Below, one piece after another: positions 11,367 to 22,399 of a stretch of DNA of 64,000 bases (the stretch's first letter is position 1; each line of letters starts with the position of its first letter). The notes beneath the pieces were generated by a model that had not been told where the DNA came from, made no database searches, and saw only the letters and a list, made by a program, of their open reading frames with translations. The stretch is from Cristatella mucedo (taxonomy: Eukaryota > Bryozoa > Phylactolaemata > Cristatellidae): assembly GCA_009760855.2 (NCBI GenBank), contig WPIO01000094.1, positions 62,001 through 126,000 of the forward strand, read 5' to 3'. A program made the position numbers and the translations under genes.

Positions 11367-11618
11367 ATGGCTAGTGACAAGAGGAAGCTCTGGACTCTGA
11401 ACGCCGACGATTGAGCGAAGCAAAAAAGGCAGACCCTTGGTGCCTACCTGCGAATCGCAATCTCTATACTCTGAAAGCCAGCGAGCGAAGCGGAAGCTAC
11501 AGACACTGGCTGCCACCAAGCGAGTGAAGCTGAGGCTCCAGACTCGTTTAGCAACCGAGCGATTGAAACGAAGCTCTATCCGCACGTTAGAGCGCTCTAT
11601 GTCAGGAGGTGAGAATGG
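11367..11618 (+). CDS. Candidate exon with basic 13- to 14-residue repeats (low confidence)
   Basis: A Kozak-like ATG at 11367 opens MASDKRKLWTLNADD and then stops. The neighbouring frame from about 11412 runs to a strong donor (ATG, GTGAGTATT at 11618; an alternative GTGAGAATG at 11609). It encodes imperfect repeats SESQRAKRKLQTLAA, TKRVKLRLQTRLA and TERLKRSSIRTLERS, from roughly 35- to 40-bp DNA repeats (GCGAGCGAAGCGGAAGCT type). It could be an exon of a plus-strand gene whose first frame has been shifted, or a minisatellite that happens to be open. Family not recognised. Confidence 0.25.
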
Positions 11619-11661
11619 TGAGTATTAAGAGACAGAGGAAAGGGGCGGCCACCAGCTTCGC

Positions 11662-11834
11662 ATGCCGTCGGAACTGCCGCGCCCACCTCGGTTCTCCAAC
11701 TTCGTCATGGACTGCACTGTAAGTCAAGGGTCAAGGAAGTTAACTTAAACGATGGCACAGTGCCGCTACTTGCATTGCAGCTGAAAAATTGTGACCTTAA
11801 GGTCAAAGGGGCCGTGTTGTCTGATTATATGCAG
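11662..11834 (+). CDS. Candidate two-exon start of a plus-strand gene
   Basis: ATG at 11662 begins MPSELPRPPRFSNFVMDCT, ending exactly at a GTAAGT donor (11719). After 62 bp with a TAACTTAA branch-like word comes TTGCATTGCAG (acceptor, 11780), and an in-frame segment LKNCDLKVKGAVLSDYMQ ends at GTACAG (11835). Codon choice and both splice sites look plausible. I cannot find a convincing third exon (the next acceptor would be under 30 bp away) and do not recognise the protein. Chance is a real alternative. Confidence 0.3.
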
Positions 11835-12548
11835 GTACAGCTCCTTTCCTAGACAGCTGTTAGGAGCATCACTGGCGGTGCAAAGCTGCGGTCCGCCTTC
11901 GGTGTGGCTTGGACAGGCAGGTAACCCTGAACGGATGCTGGATTCACCATTGAGTTTACCTTGGTCGGCCAAGGCACAGCCGTGGGCCAGGCAAAGCAAC
12001 TAGAGCTGAAGAGATATGAAGGCATAGAAAGGCAGAAAGACCGAAGTATACCAAGTCAGAATAATTAAAGTGGTGGAAATTCAAAAGGCACTGAAATTAA
12101 AGACTGTTTTGATTACTAGAGTAAAAAATTTCGTCTTGGGCAGGAATATCGCACAGATTGAGAAAACCTAGCTGGCCAGGAGCTTGTGCTGCTTCAATTG
12201 GGAAGACATGCTCGGCTATCTGATATTAATTGACAATAAATGACTCACGTGTCAGAAGCAAGGCAGGATCATTATGGAAACTCTAGTAAACAGAGCACAT
12301 GCTACTGCTGGAGTTCAATTCAATTAATTGCTTGCTGACTGCACCTGGTTGGTAATTCAGAATGAACAAGAATGAATATGCATTTAGCCATTTATTTATA
12401 TCAGCAGCTAGCTGTCCCACAACAGCACATACAATTAGTATCCTTAAAAATACAAGTGCATGAGAGTAGCAAATACACACCATTTAAGAATAAATACAGT
12501 AAACAATATACATAATATATTAAACTACTCAAACATTGCTACTCCTTA
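11835..12548. other. 3' flank of the propeller exon; unassigned
   Basis: On the minus strand this follows the propeller stop codon. The two overlapping AATAAA words at 12391-12400 (read in reverse) would give a 3' UTR of about 150-170 bases. Nothing else is recognised. Confidence 0.4.
12391..12400 (-). terminator. Likely polyadenylation signal for the propeller exon
   Basis: The minus strand reads TATAAATAAA about 150 bases after the TGA at 12549, the usual distance for an animal 3' UTR. It is AT-rich context, so it could be fortuitous. Confidence 0.45.
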
Positions 12549-13384
12549 TCAGGTGGAGCTGCTGACTGGGTAGACGGTTAGCTTCTCATCACAGCTAAGT
12601 ACCGATAGGACGCTCTGCTTTCTTTTGGCCAGCGACAGAGCCCACGGGCTGCCATCACATGCTAAGACTTTCTTCAGGTGCTGGCCGTCATCGACTCTAA
12701 TCACCGTCACGTCGTTGCTACCCGCAGCCAAGTAGAGCACACGTCCAAATGGCTGAAGGCAGACGTCAATGACCATGTAGCTCGGCTCGTGTCGCCAGAG
12801 TCTGTCGCCAGAGTCTGTCGCCAGAGTGACTGTAGCCGTCCACCACATACTTCTCTCTCTCTCGTCGTTGAGCTTGACTGCTCTCTCGCTGGTTGTGACG
12901 ACTATTTGAGCCGTTACTGCAACGCTGCGTATGTCGTAATCCAGCTTACGTTGGTACAGCTCTGTGCCGCAGCACAGTTTCACGAGCACCAGCTGAGGGC
13001 CACACCCCTCACGTGCAGCTAGGGGGTCACCGTGGACGGACAGTCGCCACGGCTGCAGCAGCACAGCGACCCGCTCGTCTTCGAGCCAGGCACCGTCGCT
13101 GGCAGAGCTGCGTCGCAGCAGCACGACGAGCTTCGAAGTATACAAGCCGACGGCCGCTCGACCGTCGTCCAGCACGTCCACTGTGTCGACGCTCTCGTCT
13201 CCTCTTTCCAGTATCTTCGGCCTCCAGCAGCTCAGCTCCGTCCCGTTCGTATCGCACTCCTTCAGTCCGTCCTCCCGAGCAGCCACTAGCAGAGTGCCTT
13301 CTTCCGTTAAAGCCACGTCCCAGCAGTGGTGAGGGTACTTCCAGCTGCCAGACTCTGGGCCAAACGACAGTGGAGTTTGCAGAG
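12549..13384 (-). CDS. C-terminal beta-propeller exon, copy 2 (complete, with stop)
   Basis: A 3' splice site TTATTTTGTAG at 13385 is followed, in phase 1, by 277 codons and TGA. The start is LQTPLSFGPESGSW. Repeated beta-blade strands follow: WDVALTEEGTLLVAARE, VDVLDDGRAAVGLYTSKLVV, LSVHGDPLAA, SVAVTAQIVVTTSE, VIDVCLQPFGRVLYLAAG and PWALSLAKRKQSVLSVLS. Size and pattern fit a divergent six-bladed NHL/WD-like propeller, the usual substrate or RNA-binding end of TRIM-NHL ubiquitin ligases. Order, strand and phase place it as a terminal exon of the TRIM locus whose RING exon is at 52936-51827. It contains a 13-bp tandem triplication (12788-12826). The large intron distance means the link needs transcript evidence; it could instead terminate a separate gene. 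Confidence 0.8.
12788..12826 (-). repeat. 13-bp unit x3 inside the propeller coding sequence
   Basis: Units ending in GTCGCCAGAG, 13 bp each, with the second and third identical. Three copies make 39 bp, so the frame is kept and the same DNA is read in all three frames (about LATDSGDRLWRH). Confidence 0.9.
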
Positions 13385-14497
13385 CTACAAAATAAGACAA
13401 AGTCTAATAAGACAAAGTACAAAAGTACATATTTAAAGTGCCAAATAAGTCAGTACAAAATAAGACTCTCTAAACGGCTCAAGATAAAGTATAGAGATAA
13501 AGTATAAAGTAAAAGAGAAAACGGCGGAAACGGAAAAAACGACTAAAGATACTAGCTGATAAGAATCTCTAAACTGCAAACAGATTCCTGATTTTTAGAT
13601 TCTCAAATTCTAGATAATTACTTATTACTTGTGGAACCAAGAACTAGCTACTACCTAAGCAATTTTCTAGTCAGTAGCTACACGCAAGAATTAAAATTGA
13701 ACACCGAACAAAAAGTTCAAGAAAAGAACGACCAGAAAGTGAACCAGAAAGTGAAAAAGTCCAGGAGTTGATACACGTTGATTTATCGCGACGAATGAAA
13801 TTTCCACTGATACGTGAGTACACGTTAAATTAAATGTTTGTTTTGCGCACAAGTCGTAGGAGTAGAGGTACAAAATTGAACTAGCATTACCTTAGCATAA
13901 CCGTCGTTCAAGTCCACGTACACAAATTACCATAACAGCTTCTTAGTACCACAACAAAAGTATGACTTCACTTTGACTCCACAACGAAATGGTGAGTCAG
14001 TCAGCTACAGACTGCCATCTTCCGTAACTGCATCGTTCCAGCATTTGTCACATGACTTCCGGTCGCCGGAACACGAAACCGGAAGCCAACGTAGCAGGCA
14101 GTCTTACCCAGAAAACAAACACTAATACAATTAGTACATTTAGTACCATGCGAGTAATGGTGACCGAAGCTCCCAGCAAACATTGTTATTGCTTCATAAT
14201 ATTTGGAGCAAATATCAACTAGCGAATAGTACAGAGAGTCGGCTGCTTAAGTCCACTTTCCGATCTGTCACTATTTATAGATTGCTTTCTCATCACACTA
14301 GCAGACATGCTCTACTAGTTTGCCACTCTGAATAGGCACACTGTGTGCCCTCACCCTAATGGTCTATGGTTTAATACAGAAATCAAACGAGCTAGATCAA
14401 CTAAGCCAAAGCTTCACAAAATTACACACAAGATCAAGACTGGCTGTCCATCGACAGGAATAATAGGACTGCTGTAGATCCTACCAATCGTAAAAAA
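13385..14497. repeat. Intronic flank of propeller copy 2, paralogous to 542-1511
   Basis: This is the non-coding part of the duplication. An AAGTAC/AAGTATA-rich stretch (13395-13520) is present only in this copy and looks like a local expansion of ACAAAGT-like words. No further exon seen. Confidence 0.7.
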
Positions 14498-15440
14498 TAG
14501 TTCACTTGATATAGCTATCACAGAGAACCTAATATCCTTTAGGCATTTCGCGTTTGCTGGAAAGAAAGGTTAGCGGTAGCATGCTAAATGATAACAAGCA
14601 AAACAATGTTAGCGTGACTTGCACCGGGTCAGCCTTCAAGTGTGGTGAGTAATACCATCCATATTTTAAGGAGGCATACATACACCAAGGACGAATCATG
14701 GGAGCCCACTAAACGCTGTAATATATAGATGCGTTTATAGATTCTTTGTAAATCTGCTCAGGTAAGGGAATGTCATGACGCCAGTTCGAAGTAAGTTCCA
14801 GGCTTCTGGAGGATAAGAACTAATGAAATCGTTGTCGAAGAATTTGGGGTTCGTGAGGTTAGGTAACCGAGTATATTCCAAAAAGGAAGTTGTACTATTT
14901 TGAGCATGGCGGAAAGTATATCTGACAGGTACGATTAGGATAAAAAAAATATTAAAAGACCTAAAAGTACTTGATAAAGCCTTGAAGTGAATAAGACCGT
15001 TGACTGATAGCCAGCGTAGGTCAGCTAAAAGAAGTGGAATAATAATGTTAAAAGTAATAATATTGATGACAATAGATCTACAGCGAAATCAATACTCAAT
15101 CTCAGAACTCAATCTCTTTCTAGTGCCTCCAAGTTCCCTGCAAAGGAGGCCCGGTGTGATGCAGCAAATACGACTCTTGAGACAATGAAACAGAAATTTT
15201 ACCCTTATGTGCAAACGCCTGATTGCACTTGCTATTGATAAGCAATTAGTGAATTATAGAAATTACGACATGATTTTACTAATGTATGGACCAATTAGAT
15301 GGGATTTCGATTGTTTAAGCGAACTTGAATTCTACCGATACTATGTAGCAGAAAGTAGAAAGAATCAATGGCAGAGTCGATGTGGTCATAAAATAAACTG
15401 TCACTACGGAATGCACACATATATTTCGTGCAGATTCAAA
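14497..15440 (-). mobile_element. LINE-1fam copy, degraded
   Basis: 3' tail TTCACTTGATATAGC, 3' UTR with TTGCACCGGGTCAGCC, then antisense coding end and RT-downstream region to about 15440. It is frameshifted throughout; the open frame at 15207-15542 is its antisense shadow. Confidence 0.75.
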
Positions 15441-15471
15441 ATGAGATATAAGAATAATAATGGTGATACAA

Positions 15472-15930
15472 AATTTGATATAGCACCCTCAGAAAATTCA
15501 AATCTTTCTATTCACTCCACATTTGCTGTAAAAGAATCATGATGGAATGGTTAGTAGTAGCAAGCACAATCAATAACTGTCAAAAATGACAAGGTTAGGG
15601 AAGACATGCCCGAGGTCTGCAAATAATTCTGGTTAGTGGTAGCATACAATAAATTGTTAGAACAAAAAAGCACATTTAAGATGAATCACAAGGACTAAAT
15701 AAAGGCCATGGTAAATAGATGAGCTTCATAATCATTTTAAAAGTGGACAAGTCAGGATAGGTTGGTCAGGATAAGTGAGGATAGGTCGTGAAGCAAGTCG
15801 GAATGAGTTCCAGGATTTTGAACCATACAAACTAAAGCCTTGGTCTCTGAAGGATTTGAGATTCGTTGGAGGAATGGGTGACTACAAAATTCTGCAAAGT
15901 GTGGCACGATGACCTGGTAGAGGGGTAGAT
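15472..15930 (-). mobile_element. LINE-1fam 3' fragment
   Basis: TTTGATATAGCACCCTCAG, a diverged hairpin, 3' UTR and coding end, truncated near 15930 where the duplicated sequence shared with 22105 begins. Confidence 0.7.
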
Positions 15931-16167
15931 CTAGCTGCCTGTGCTTAAGCTGTAGCCCAAGCAATGAATGGGACTAATTCATAGGGGGTAATGATTGCCT
16001 AAGTACTTTTAGCACAAAATATCAAGCACTTGCATGAACAATCGATATATTATATCTATCCATTTAATTATTTCAATCTCACATAATTAGGCTCTTGCAG
16101 AACGTATCCAATTATTTATCTTGCTCTGCTAGAAGTTCGTCGACTGCTCAGACAGTCAGTTCTTCAT

Positions 16168-17325
16168 TGGTTTATGCTCTCCCTCTTGCTGATGTTATTG
16201 CCAAGCACAATCGAGGCTTTCACTTCTATGTAGATGACGCTCAGTTGCACCTTTGCTTTGAACCCTCCCAGCCTTCGAGCACCTCAAATTCTCTAAACTC
16301 ACTAGCTGCATGCATTGATGACATCCGCACATGGATGGCAGCAAATTTTCTAAAACTTAACGATGATAAAACTAACTTACTAGTTATGGGCAAACCCAGT
16401 GTGATCCAGAGATTGGAAAGGCTGACTCTCAAAATTGGTTCTGCCAGCATATCTCCAGTTGAATCAGCTCGAAATCTAGGCGTCATATTCCAAAGCGACC
16501 TCTCGTTAGACGACCATATCAGCTCCAAAGTCAAATCCGCCTATTTTCAGCTTCATAACATTGCTAAAATTCGGGCTTGTTTAGATAAAGATACCACGTC
16601 CAAGTTGGTCCATGCATTCGTGACATCTCGTCTTGACTTCTGCAACTCACTGCTTACTGGCCTACCAGCATGTGCGATCAGGCGATTGCAGCTGGTGCAA
16701 AACTCTGCAGCTAGGCTTGTCTGTCGTGAGCGTCGCAGTTGCCACTTTACTCCACTTCTCACCGACCTGCACTGGCTACTAGTCTAGCAACGGATTGACT
16801 TCAAGATTCTGTTGCTCACTTTTTGGTCACTTCATTCTTCGGCTCCAGCCTATCTCTCCGATATAATCCTCAATCAGGCCAAGCATCGTACCACCCGCTT
16901 TTCGGAATCCAACAGTCTACCAATACCTGCTCAAACCTCAAACCCTTTGGAGACTGTGCATTTAGTTCCTATGCTCCCAAAGCCTACAATTCTCTCCCGA
17001 CCTGCGTCAGAACATCACCTAACATGACCACATTTAAAAAGAATTTAAAAATACCTATTTAGGACGCCATTTAGTGGGTCCCTGTGCTTCGTCCTTGAAG
17101 TGCTTATGCGTGCTGACACTGTGCATGCTGCCACTAACCACATTTGCATGCTGACCCTGTGCATGTCATCCCCTAACCATGTTATTCATTTTGTTTGTTT
17201 ATCAGGCATGATTTTACTCACCATTCAATTGCATGTAGTTTTGCAGCAAATGTAACGCGCCTAGCGAGAGATTGAGTTCTCTGAGGGCGCTTTATCAAGT
17301 GCATTATTATTATTATTATCAGCAC
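16168..17325 (+). mobile_element. LINE-1fam copy with the best preserved RT C-terminal half
   Basis: The frame at 16095-16787 encodes LPLADVIAKHNRGFHFYVDD (the catalytic YVDD box of the reverse transcriptase palm), KLNDDKTNLLVMGKPSVIQR, ARNLGVIFQSDLSLDDHIS and [18 protein letters not shown] single TAG at about 16786 interrupts LHWL-V-QRIDF, and the frame continues with a frameshift to the end of the coding region. The 3' UTR, hairpin (GCGCC ... GGGCGC) and ATTATTATTATT tail are complete. It lacks the endonuclease and N-terminal RT, so it is a 5'-truncated CR1/L2-type copy that cannot move by itself. Confidence 0.9.
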
Positions 17326-17644
17326 TTGACATAAACCTTTGGGACACCCCTAATTTATTAAAAACCACAGTATCTTTTTGTGGCCCCTATAAGAAATTAG
17401 CCCTAAATATTAATTATCTTGGTAGGTATCAGGCTGATCTATCTTGAAACTATTTCAATAGGATGCCTCAATAGTGCAGTTTTGTATGCTACCATCAAGA
17501 TTAGCAGTAATTTTCCTGACGTCATCGCCGTAGCTATTTTAAAATAACCCTTATTTATGTTGGCGACTTTTTTGTTTAACAAACGGTTTCAAACACACAA
17601 CTATGCTAGTAAGTGGGTTCTAAATTTAATAGTAATTACTACTA

Positions 17645-18248
17645 ATTCAGCTAGGCTTGTCTTCGTGAGCGTCAAAGTTGCCACGTCACATAACTTCTAG
17701 CCGACTGCACCAGCTTCCAGTCAAGAAAGGCATCAACTTCAAGGTCTTGTTACTCATTTTTCAATCCTTTATTCTTTGGCTCCTGGCTACCTATCTGATC
17801 TAATTCCCCAGGAGGCAGGGCATCGTACCACCCCATTTTCGGAATCTAATAAATTACCCATACGTCATACACATTTCCAATCCTTTGGAAAGCCCGCCTT
17901 TTTAGTTCCTATACTCCCAAAGCCTAGAACTCACTCCCGACATGAGTTACGAAGTCTCCTGACTTGACCACATTTACAAAGAAATTAAAAATGCACCTAT
18001 TTATGACAGCATTCAGCTGACCCCTATGATTCGTCCTTTACGTACTTCTGCATGCTAAGACTGTGCATGCTGCCACTAACCATACTATCATGCTAACCCT
18101 GTGCATGTCTACCCTAATCTTGTTCTTCTTGTTGTCTATTCAGCAAGATGCAAATAAACATTTGATAGGGCTTCAATTGCAGCATTTGCAAAACTCCTTG
18201 AAAAAGATTGAGCTCTCCAAGGGCGCTATATCATACTATTCTATATGA
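17645..18248 (+). mobile_element. LINE-1fam 3' end, old copy
   Basis: CAGCTAGGCTTGTC, the coding end (APGYLSDLIPQEAGHRTTPF at 17776-17967), the 3' UTR and a tail with AGGGCGCTATATC. It is shared with the copy at 22965 through the segmental duplication, so it is older than that event. Confidence 0.8.
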
Positions 18249-18857
18249 CACTATACATGGTTATAGGGTCTACGAGACTAATTGTATCCTTTGAATGGGG
18301 GATGCATCTTAGGATGAGATATCGTGGCCTCACTGAATGTAAACATTGAACTTGAATACAAACATGGAACTCCTTCGAAATCTATGGAGGGACACGAATC
18401 TAGAAATGATGCTGCTACCTCAGGGGCAGACTCTCCGACCTTTTCTGTATCAGTGGCAAAGAAGCAAGAGAAGCAATCAGCCGGATTCCTTAATGGTCAC
18501 AAGGTGAAAGCGATAATTTGGGAGTGGTTAGGACTATAATTGATGGTAGACCTAAGCAATTTTGGAACCTGCATATGTGATTTAACAGATTTTCTTGAAG
18601 CGAGACTTAGATTAAGCTTTCTCTAGGATAGATTTTTATGACCTACGATAGTCCTCAGATCCCTGTAAATAATCAGTGAGCTCTTATATTTTCTATGCTG
18701 TCTCAAAAACTGTAGCTTAGTTAACCTAGCTGGTATATTAGCCGTGTCAAACCATTTAGTTCTTCAGCACGAGGACGAACAGTGAACTAACCAAGAGCAA
18801 GAACACGTCAAGCATGTCAGCTAGATTAGTGTTGAAGCATTCTACCTGTTATGAATA

Positions 18858-18952
18858 ATAATAATAATAATAACGAACTTGATAAAGCCCCCTCAGAGAA
18901 ATAAATCTCTTTCTAGGCGCTTTACATTTGCTGTAAAGGAAAAGGTTGGAAG
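18858..18952 (-). mobile_element. LINE-1fam tail only
   Basis: (AAT)n, CTTGATAAAGCCCCCTCAG, TTTCTAGGCGCTTTACATT. A very short 5'-truncated insertion of under 100 bp. Confidence 0.8.
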
Positions 18953-19985
18953 GCGAATTGAGTAGCTAGGGCCAAGTAGATATTCTCTAGAGTGGATAGT
19001 ATCAATACCACCAGTCTCAGGCTTTCGCGGTTCACGGACGACCTTTGATGTGGAGGACTTTGATGTGGAGGACGGCACATCGTGTAGACTGACTGAAATC
19101 CACGTGTGATCATATCGGCTGAATTTTTTGTGAGTGCTGAAGTTGGCATTCGGTTTAAAAAAAAATATGTGGCCGAATTGGTGAGCCTTGAAGCGAGTAA
19201 AGTAACCTATATGGGCCGCAAAAGAGAACGAGACATTCAGTAAAAAAAACTTTGCTAAAGGGATAAGAGAAATTATCCAAATCAAATTTCAAATCACACA
19301 AAACGTGTATAGATTGATTTATTAGCGAAGACTCACAATGATGTTAGAATAATCTGCAGGACTTTATACCTTCGGGCGATAGAACTTTTGTCAGCTCACT
19401 AAAAGACTGAATTGCTAAAAAAGATTCGCAAGACTTTTTCGAGGGAACTGCAAACGTTTTTAAATTGAGGGAGGAGCGAGCGAATATGGCCACATCCACC
19501 AAAGTTCTTTGACATAAGGGTGAAAAACAAAAAGAAGCCTGGAGCTGTTTTCCGGTTGCGGCCTAGCGGTCAATCGATTTCTGAAAGTTCTCGGTAAATT
19601 CACAAATATCAGAAAATGGCAAAGCCGTTTGAAGTAATTACGGACGTATTGTAGAGGTTTCATGCAATTTAGCAATCACTGGAAGGCATGCATAAAGCAG
19701 GGGTTCAAAGGCTATAGCGGGCCTGATGACTACTAAGTTAGAGGGATTAATTGCAGTGCTTGTAGAAAATCGTGCAGGCGGCAAAGAGACAGTGCTGGGA
19801 ATAGCAAACGTCCTGTCTGCTCCCAGCCGAGCAGGTTTAGACTGCTACGGCAGCCATGGCTCGGCAGTTTTTTGTTAATATTCAACTCATGGACCTTAAC
19901 AATAGTAACTTGATCTAGAAATACATAAAAATAACAGGCAGTGAGATTTAAATCAATGATATCCAGTCTTATCCAAAAGTCTTAC
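18953..19985. other. Intron or 3' flank; unassigned
   Basis: A weak match to 45017-45190 runs through 19050-19220 (see findings), and the 15-bp CTTTGATGTGGAGGA occurs twice at 19043-19072. The rest is unassigned. Confidence 0.35.
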
Positions 19986-20004
19986 GAATGCAGAGCTCAG
20001 GATG

Positions 20005-20168
20005 CTAAGCTTGAGGAACTTTCAAGCGTTTGTCGTTGAGATCCAGAACCTTCTGGAACTTCTGAAGTTCTTCACGCTCACGCTCCAAATCTTGTAACTG
20101 CAGTTGATATTTCTCTTGCTGCTTCCTCATAATTTCTTCATTCTCTTTGATTTGGTTGTCCAGTTGCA
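20005..20168 (-). CDS. TRIM locus, coiled-coil exon ending at an in-frame TAG
   Basis: After an acceptor (GATTCAAAG, 20169) in phase 1, the frame encodes a heptad-rich helix: VQLDNQIKENEEIMRKQQEK, YQLQLQDLEREREELQKFQK, then VLDLNDKRLKVPQA and TAG. Past the stop, the same frame reads HPELCI and meets a consensus donor TTC/GTAAGA with the exon end at 19986. Measured that way the exon is 183 bases, phase 1 at both ends like its neighbours, and HPELCI resembles HPKLCT at the end of the RING exon. I therefore read this as an internal exon with a stop near its end, or an alternative terminal exon. Its neighbours are coil exon A to the right and the propeller to the left. Confidence 0.65.
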
Positions 20169-20736
20169 CTTTGAATCGAAAACATAAAAAAGCGAATACA
20201 AATCCAACTAAAAATGTCAGTGTTAGAGCATAATGTTGTCTCTCTTAATTACAGTAAAGACAGCAGTTGCTTTATACTAAACCTCCGAAGTTTTAAAAGA
20301 CTGCACAACTAAAAATTGTGTTTACTAAATTTATATTCTAACGCTATGTCAACAACTTTAAATACGTTCATTATAACGTGGTGATATCGGCCTGGAGTAT
20401 CAATCAACATTCCTAAATAGTGCCACGCAAGCAGTAAGCAGTAAGAACAGAACTCGTTATACATTTGCAAAGCAACTAAACGTCACTTTATCCTCCTATT
20501 GTAAATTTAAGTTTTATCAAAAGTAACTGCAGTGAATCCGCCGTGAATGTGATTTCTGTGACAGTTGGCTATTGGCGTGATAAGGAGTTCGTAAAGCCAA
20601 TATAATTTTCTACGGGTAAGTTTGCAACAACTTCGGACACACATGAACATGCATTGTAAGGATTCATAATTACAAGAAGGATCAGAGTATTTTTAGCAAT
20701 AAGCGAACAAAATGTCGTATTCTTAAAAAATTAATT
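20169..20736. other. Intron; nothing recognised
   Basis: AT-rich, without repeat or exon candidates. Confidence 0.4.
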
Positions 20737-20885
20737 CCGCCGAGCTGGTTAGGTCCGCTGTTTAAGGTGCTAGGCTCGACCAAGGTCTGACCGAGGTCGC
20801 AGGTCTCGCCAAGGTCGCCCGAATGAAGATTAAGTTCTCTTTTGGTGCTATTCAAACGAACTCTATAAAAATTGTATTTATTTTT
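20737..20885 (+). mobile_element. SINE-1 (tRNA-derived, LINE-type hairpin tail)
   Basis: GAGCTGGTTAGGTCCGC..TTAAGG resembles an A box. A degraded B box follows (GTCGCAGGTCTCGCC), then AGATTAAGTTCTCTTTTGG from the LINE-1fam hairpin. It is the most diverged of three copies; the others are at 53455 and 63410. Confidence 0.7.
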
Positions 20886-21466
20886 AGTATTTTGCCACAC
20901 GTATTTAATTAGCATGCTGTCTTATCGCAAGCATTCAAAACTGCATGTGGTTTAATTCCTGCTACTGCTACGCGTACTTAGGAATTCTTGGTGTTAAGAC
21001 ACGGCTCGATTCCATTTGGGGGAGAAGGTGTGGAAGGTTACTGGCAGTCTAACTGGAGAATAATAGCAATTATAATAAAAGAAGTAATAAAGTGCTTATA
21101 CTGCAGCCCGAGAGAAGAGAGCGAGATAACTTTCTAGGGCTATGAACTATGAACTATGAACTACTACATGTCTAGGTGTTGTAACTCCACACGATACTTG
21201 TCTTTCTGCTAAATCTTGCGTGTTTTCCTGGTTTCTGATCTGGGTTCATTGTTTTCTTTTGAACGACAAAATGTTGAACTTTAGATGAAGTTGTAGAACT
21301 CTTGACGTTTAACAGATAAAAAGGTCCTATAAATAAAGCAGGTTATTTTCTTATTTAACCTCTATACGGTTTCCAGAAGGCTGCAATTAAAAGATATTTT
21401 GCTTAGGCACTTCGCAGTAGCTTTTGCCCTGTCAATGAACTCAATCTATTCGATGCAATATTTTCA

Positions 21467-21508
<42 letters not shown>

Positions 21509-22104
21509 TATATGTATGTATGTCTCTATATAATTTACATTAATGCAACTAGCTACACAAATAAACGGCCAGGATTAAACTGAAAATGATCTTAAAGAGT
21601 GTAAAACAAGAAGTCAATTAGAACAAATATCAGGTGATTGAACAGCATCGTTTGCATAGTGGAATAATGGCCTCAATGCTATCACCAATTTCGGAACTTA
21701 AAAGCACATTCAGGGCTATTGCAAGATTTTAATACTCGACCTCAGCCGGGCATAGCAAGCACCTTACCTCCTAAACTCAAATGAATTAACATGAGATGGA
21801 ATGCAGCTACCCTTAAACTTTTTGTATGCATAGTCCCTCAGTTTGTGCTTTGGACGTTCTCCACGATTATTCAAGCAGCCTATTTTTGGTCGATTATCTC
21901 CCTGCACAGTCTGATCTATCAGAAACAAACATGGATTTACAGAAATCACACTAAGATTCGTTGCTCGCATATATCTAGGCCAAAATTATGCAAAGAAGCG
22001 GTGTAAAAATTCAAAGCTATCATGCACGCTTTAAATAAAGTGACCAATCGTTTCATATCAGTTCGTAAAGTCAAAGGTTCTCAGAGACTATCAACTCAAA
22101 ATAT
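20886..22104. other. Intron with an (AT)n microsatellite; otherwise unassigned
   Basis: Nothing recognised apart from the dinucleotide run at 21471-21505. Overlapping frames on both strands at 21764-22006 have no motif. Confidence 0.4.
21471..21505. repeat. (TA)n microsatellite
   Basis: About 17 uninterrupted TA units, then degenerate TATG units. Confidence 0.95.
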
Positions 22105-22399
22105 GCTCAGGCAAGCTGGCAGTGCTTAAGCTGCAGCCCGAGCCATTAAATACCCGAATTGAGAGCAGATCATGGTCGCTTAAGTACTTTAAGGTAAGAA
22201 TTCGAAGCACTTGCATAAACAATCGATTTGATATATATCTCCTTAATTATTTTAATCCCACGTAGTTAAGCACTTGCATGACTAATTAATACAATATCTG
22301 TTATGCTCTGCTGGTGTTCGTTAACTGCTCAGACAATCAGTTCTTGATTATTACTCTTTGTCGACTTTTAGGAAACCTCTTATCATTGAAAACCACATC

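Larger units (their letters stand above)
15930..18250. repeat. Segmental duplicate of 22105-23458
   Basis: Shared anchors are GTGCTTAAGCTGTAGCCC (15946) and GTGCTTAAGCTGCAGCCC (22120); CTGCTCAGACAGTCAGTTCT (16147) and its match at 22325; and a block with ACTTTTTTGTTTAAC (17570, 22890). LINE copies at 16168 and 22400 were inserted independently at nearby points; the LINE end at 17645/22965 is shared. Confidence 0.75.

Noticed and set aside
13013-13507. 164-codon plus-strand frame and its overlapping frames opposite the propeller exon
   Set aside because: Arginine/serine-rich shadow of the GC-rich propeller coding sequence on the minus strand, which alone has the blade pattern and a conserved paralogue.
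18324-18539. 71-codon plus frame with protein-like composition (includes EYKHGTPSKSMEGHES)
   Set aside because: It does not begin with ATG, has no paralogue in the duplicated segment and no splice-like borders; not enough support.
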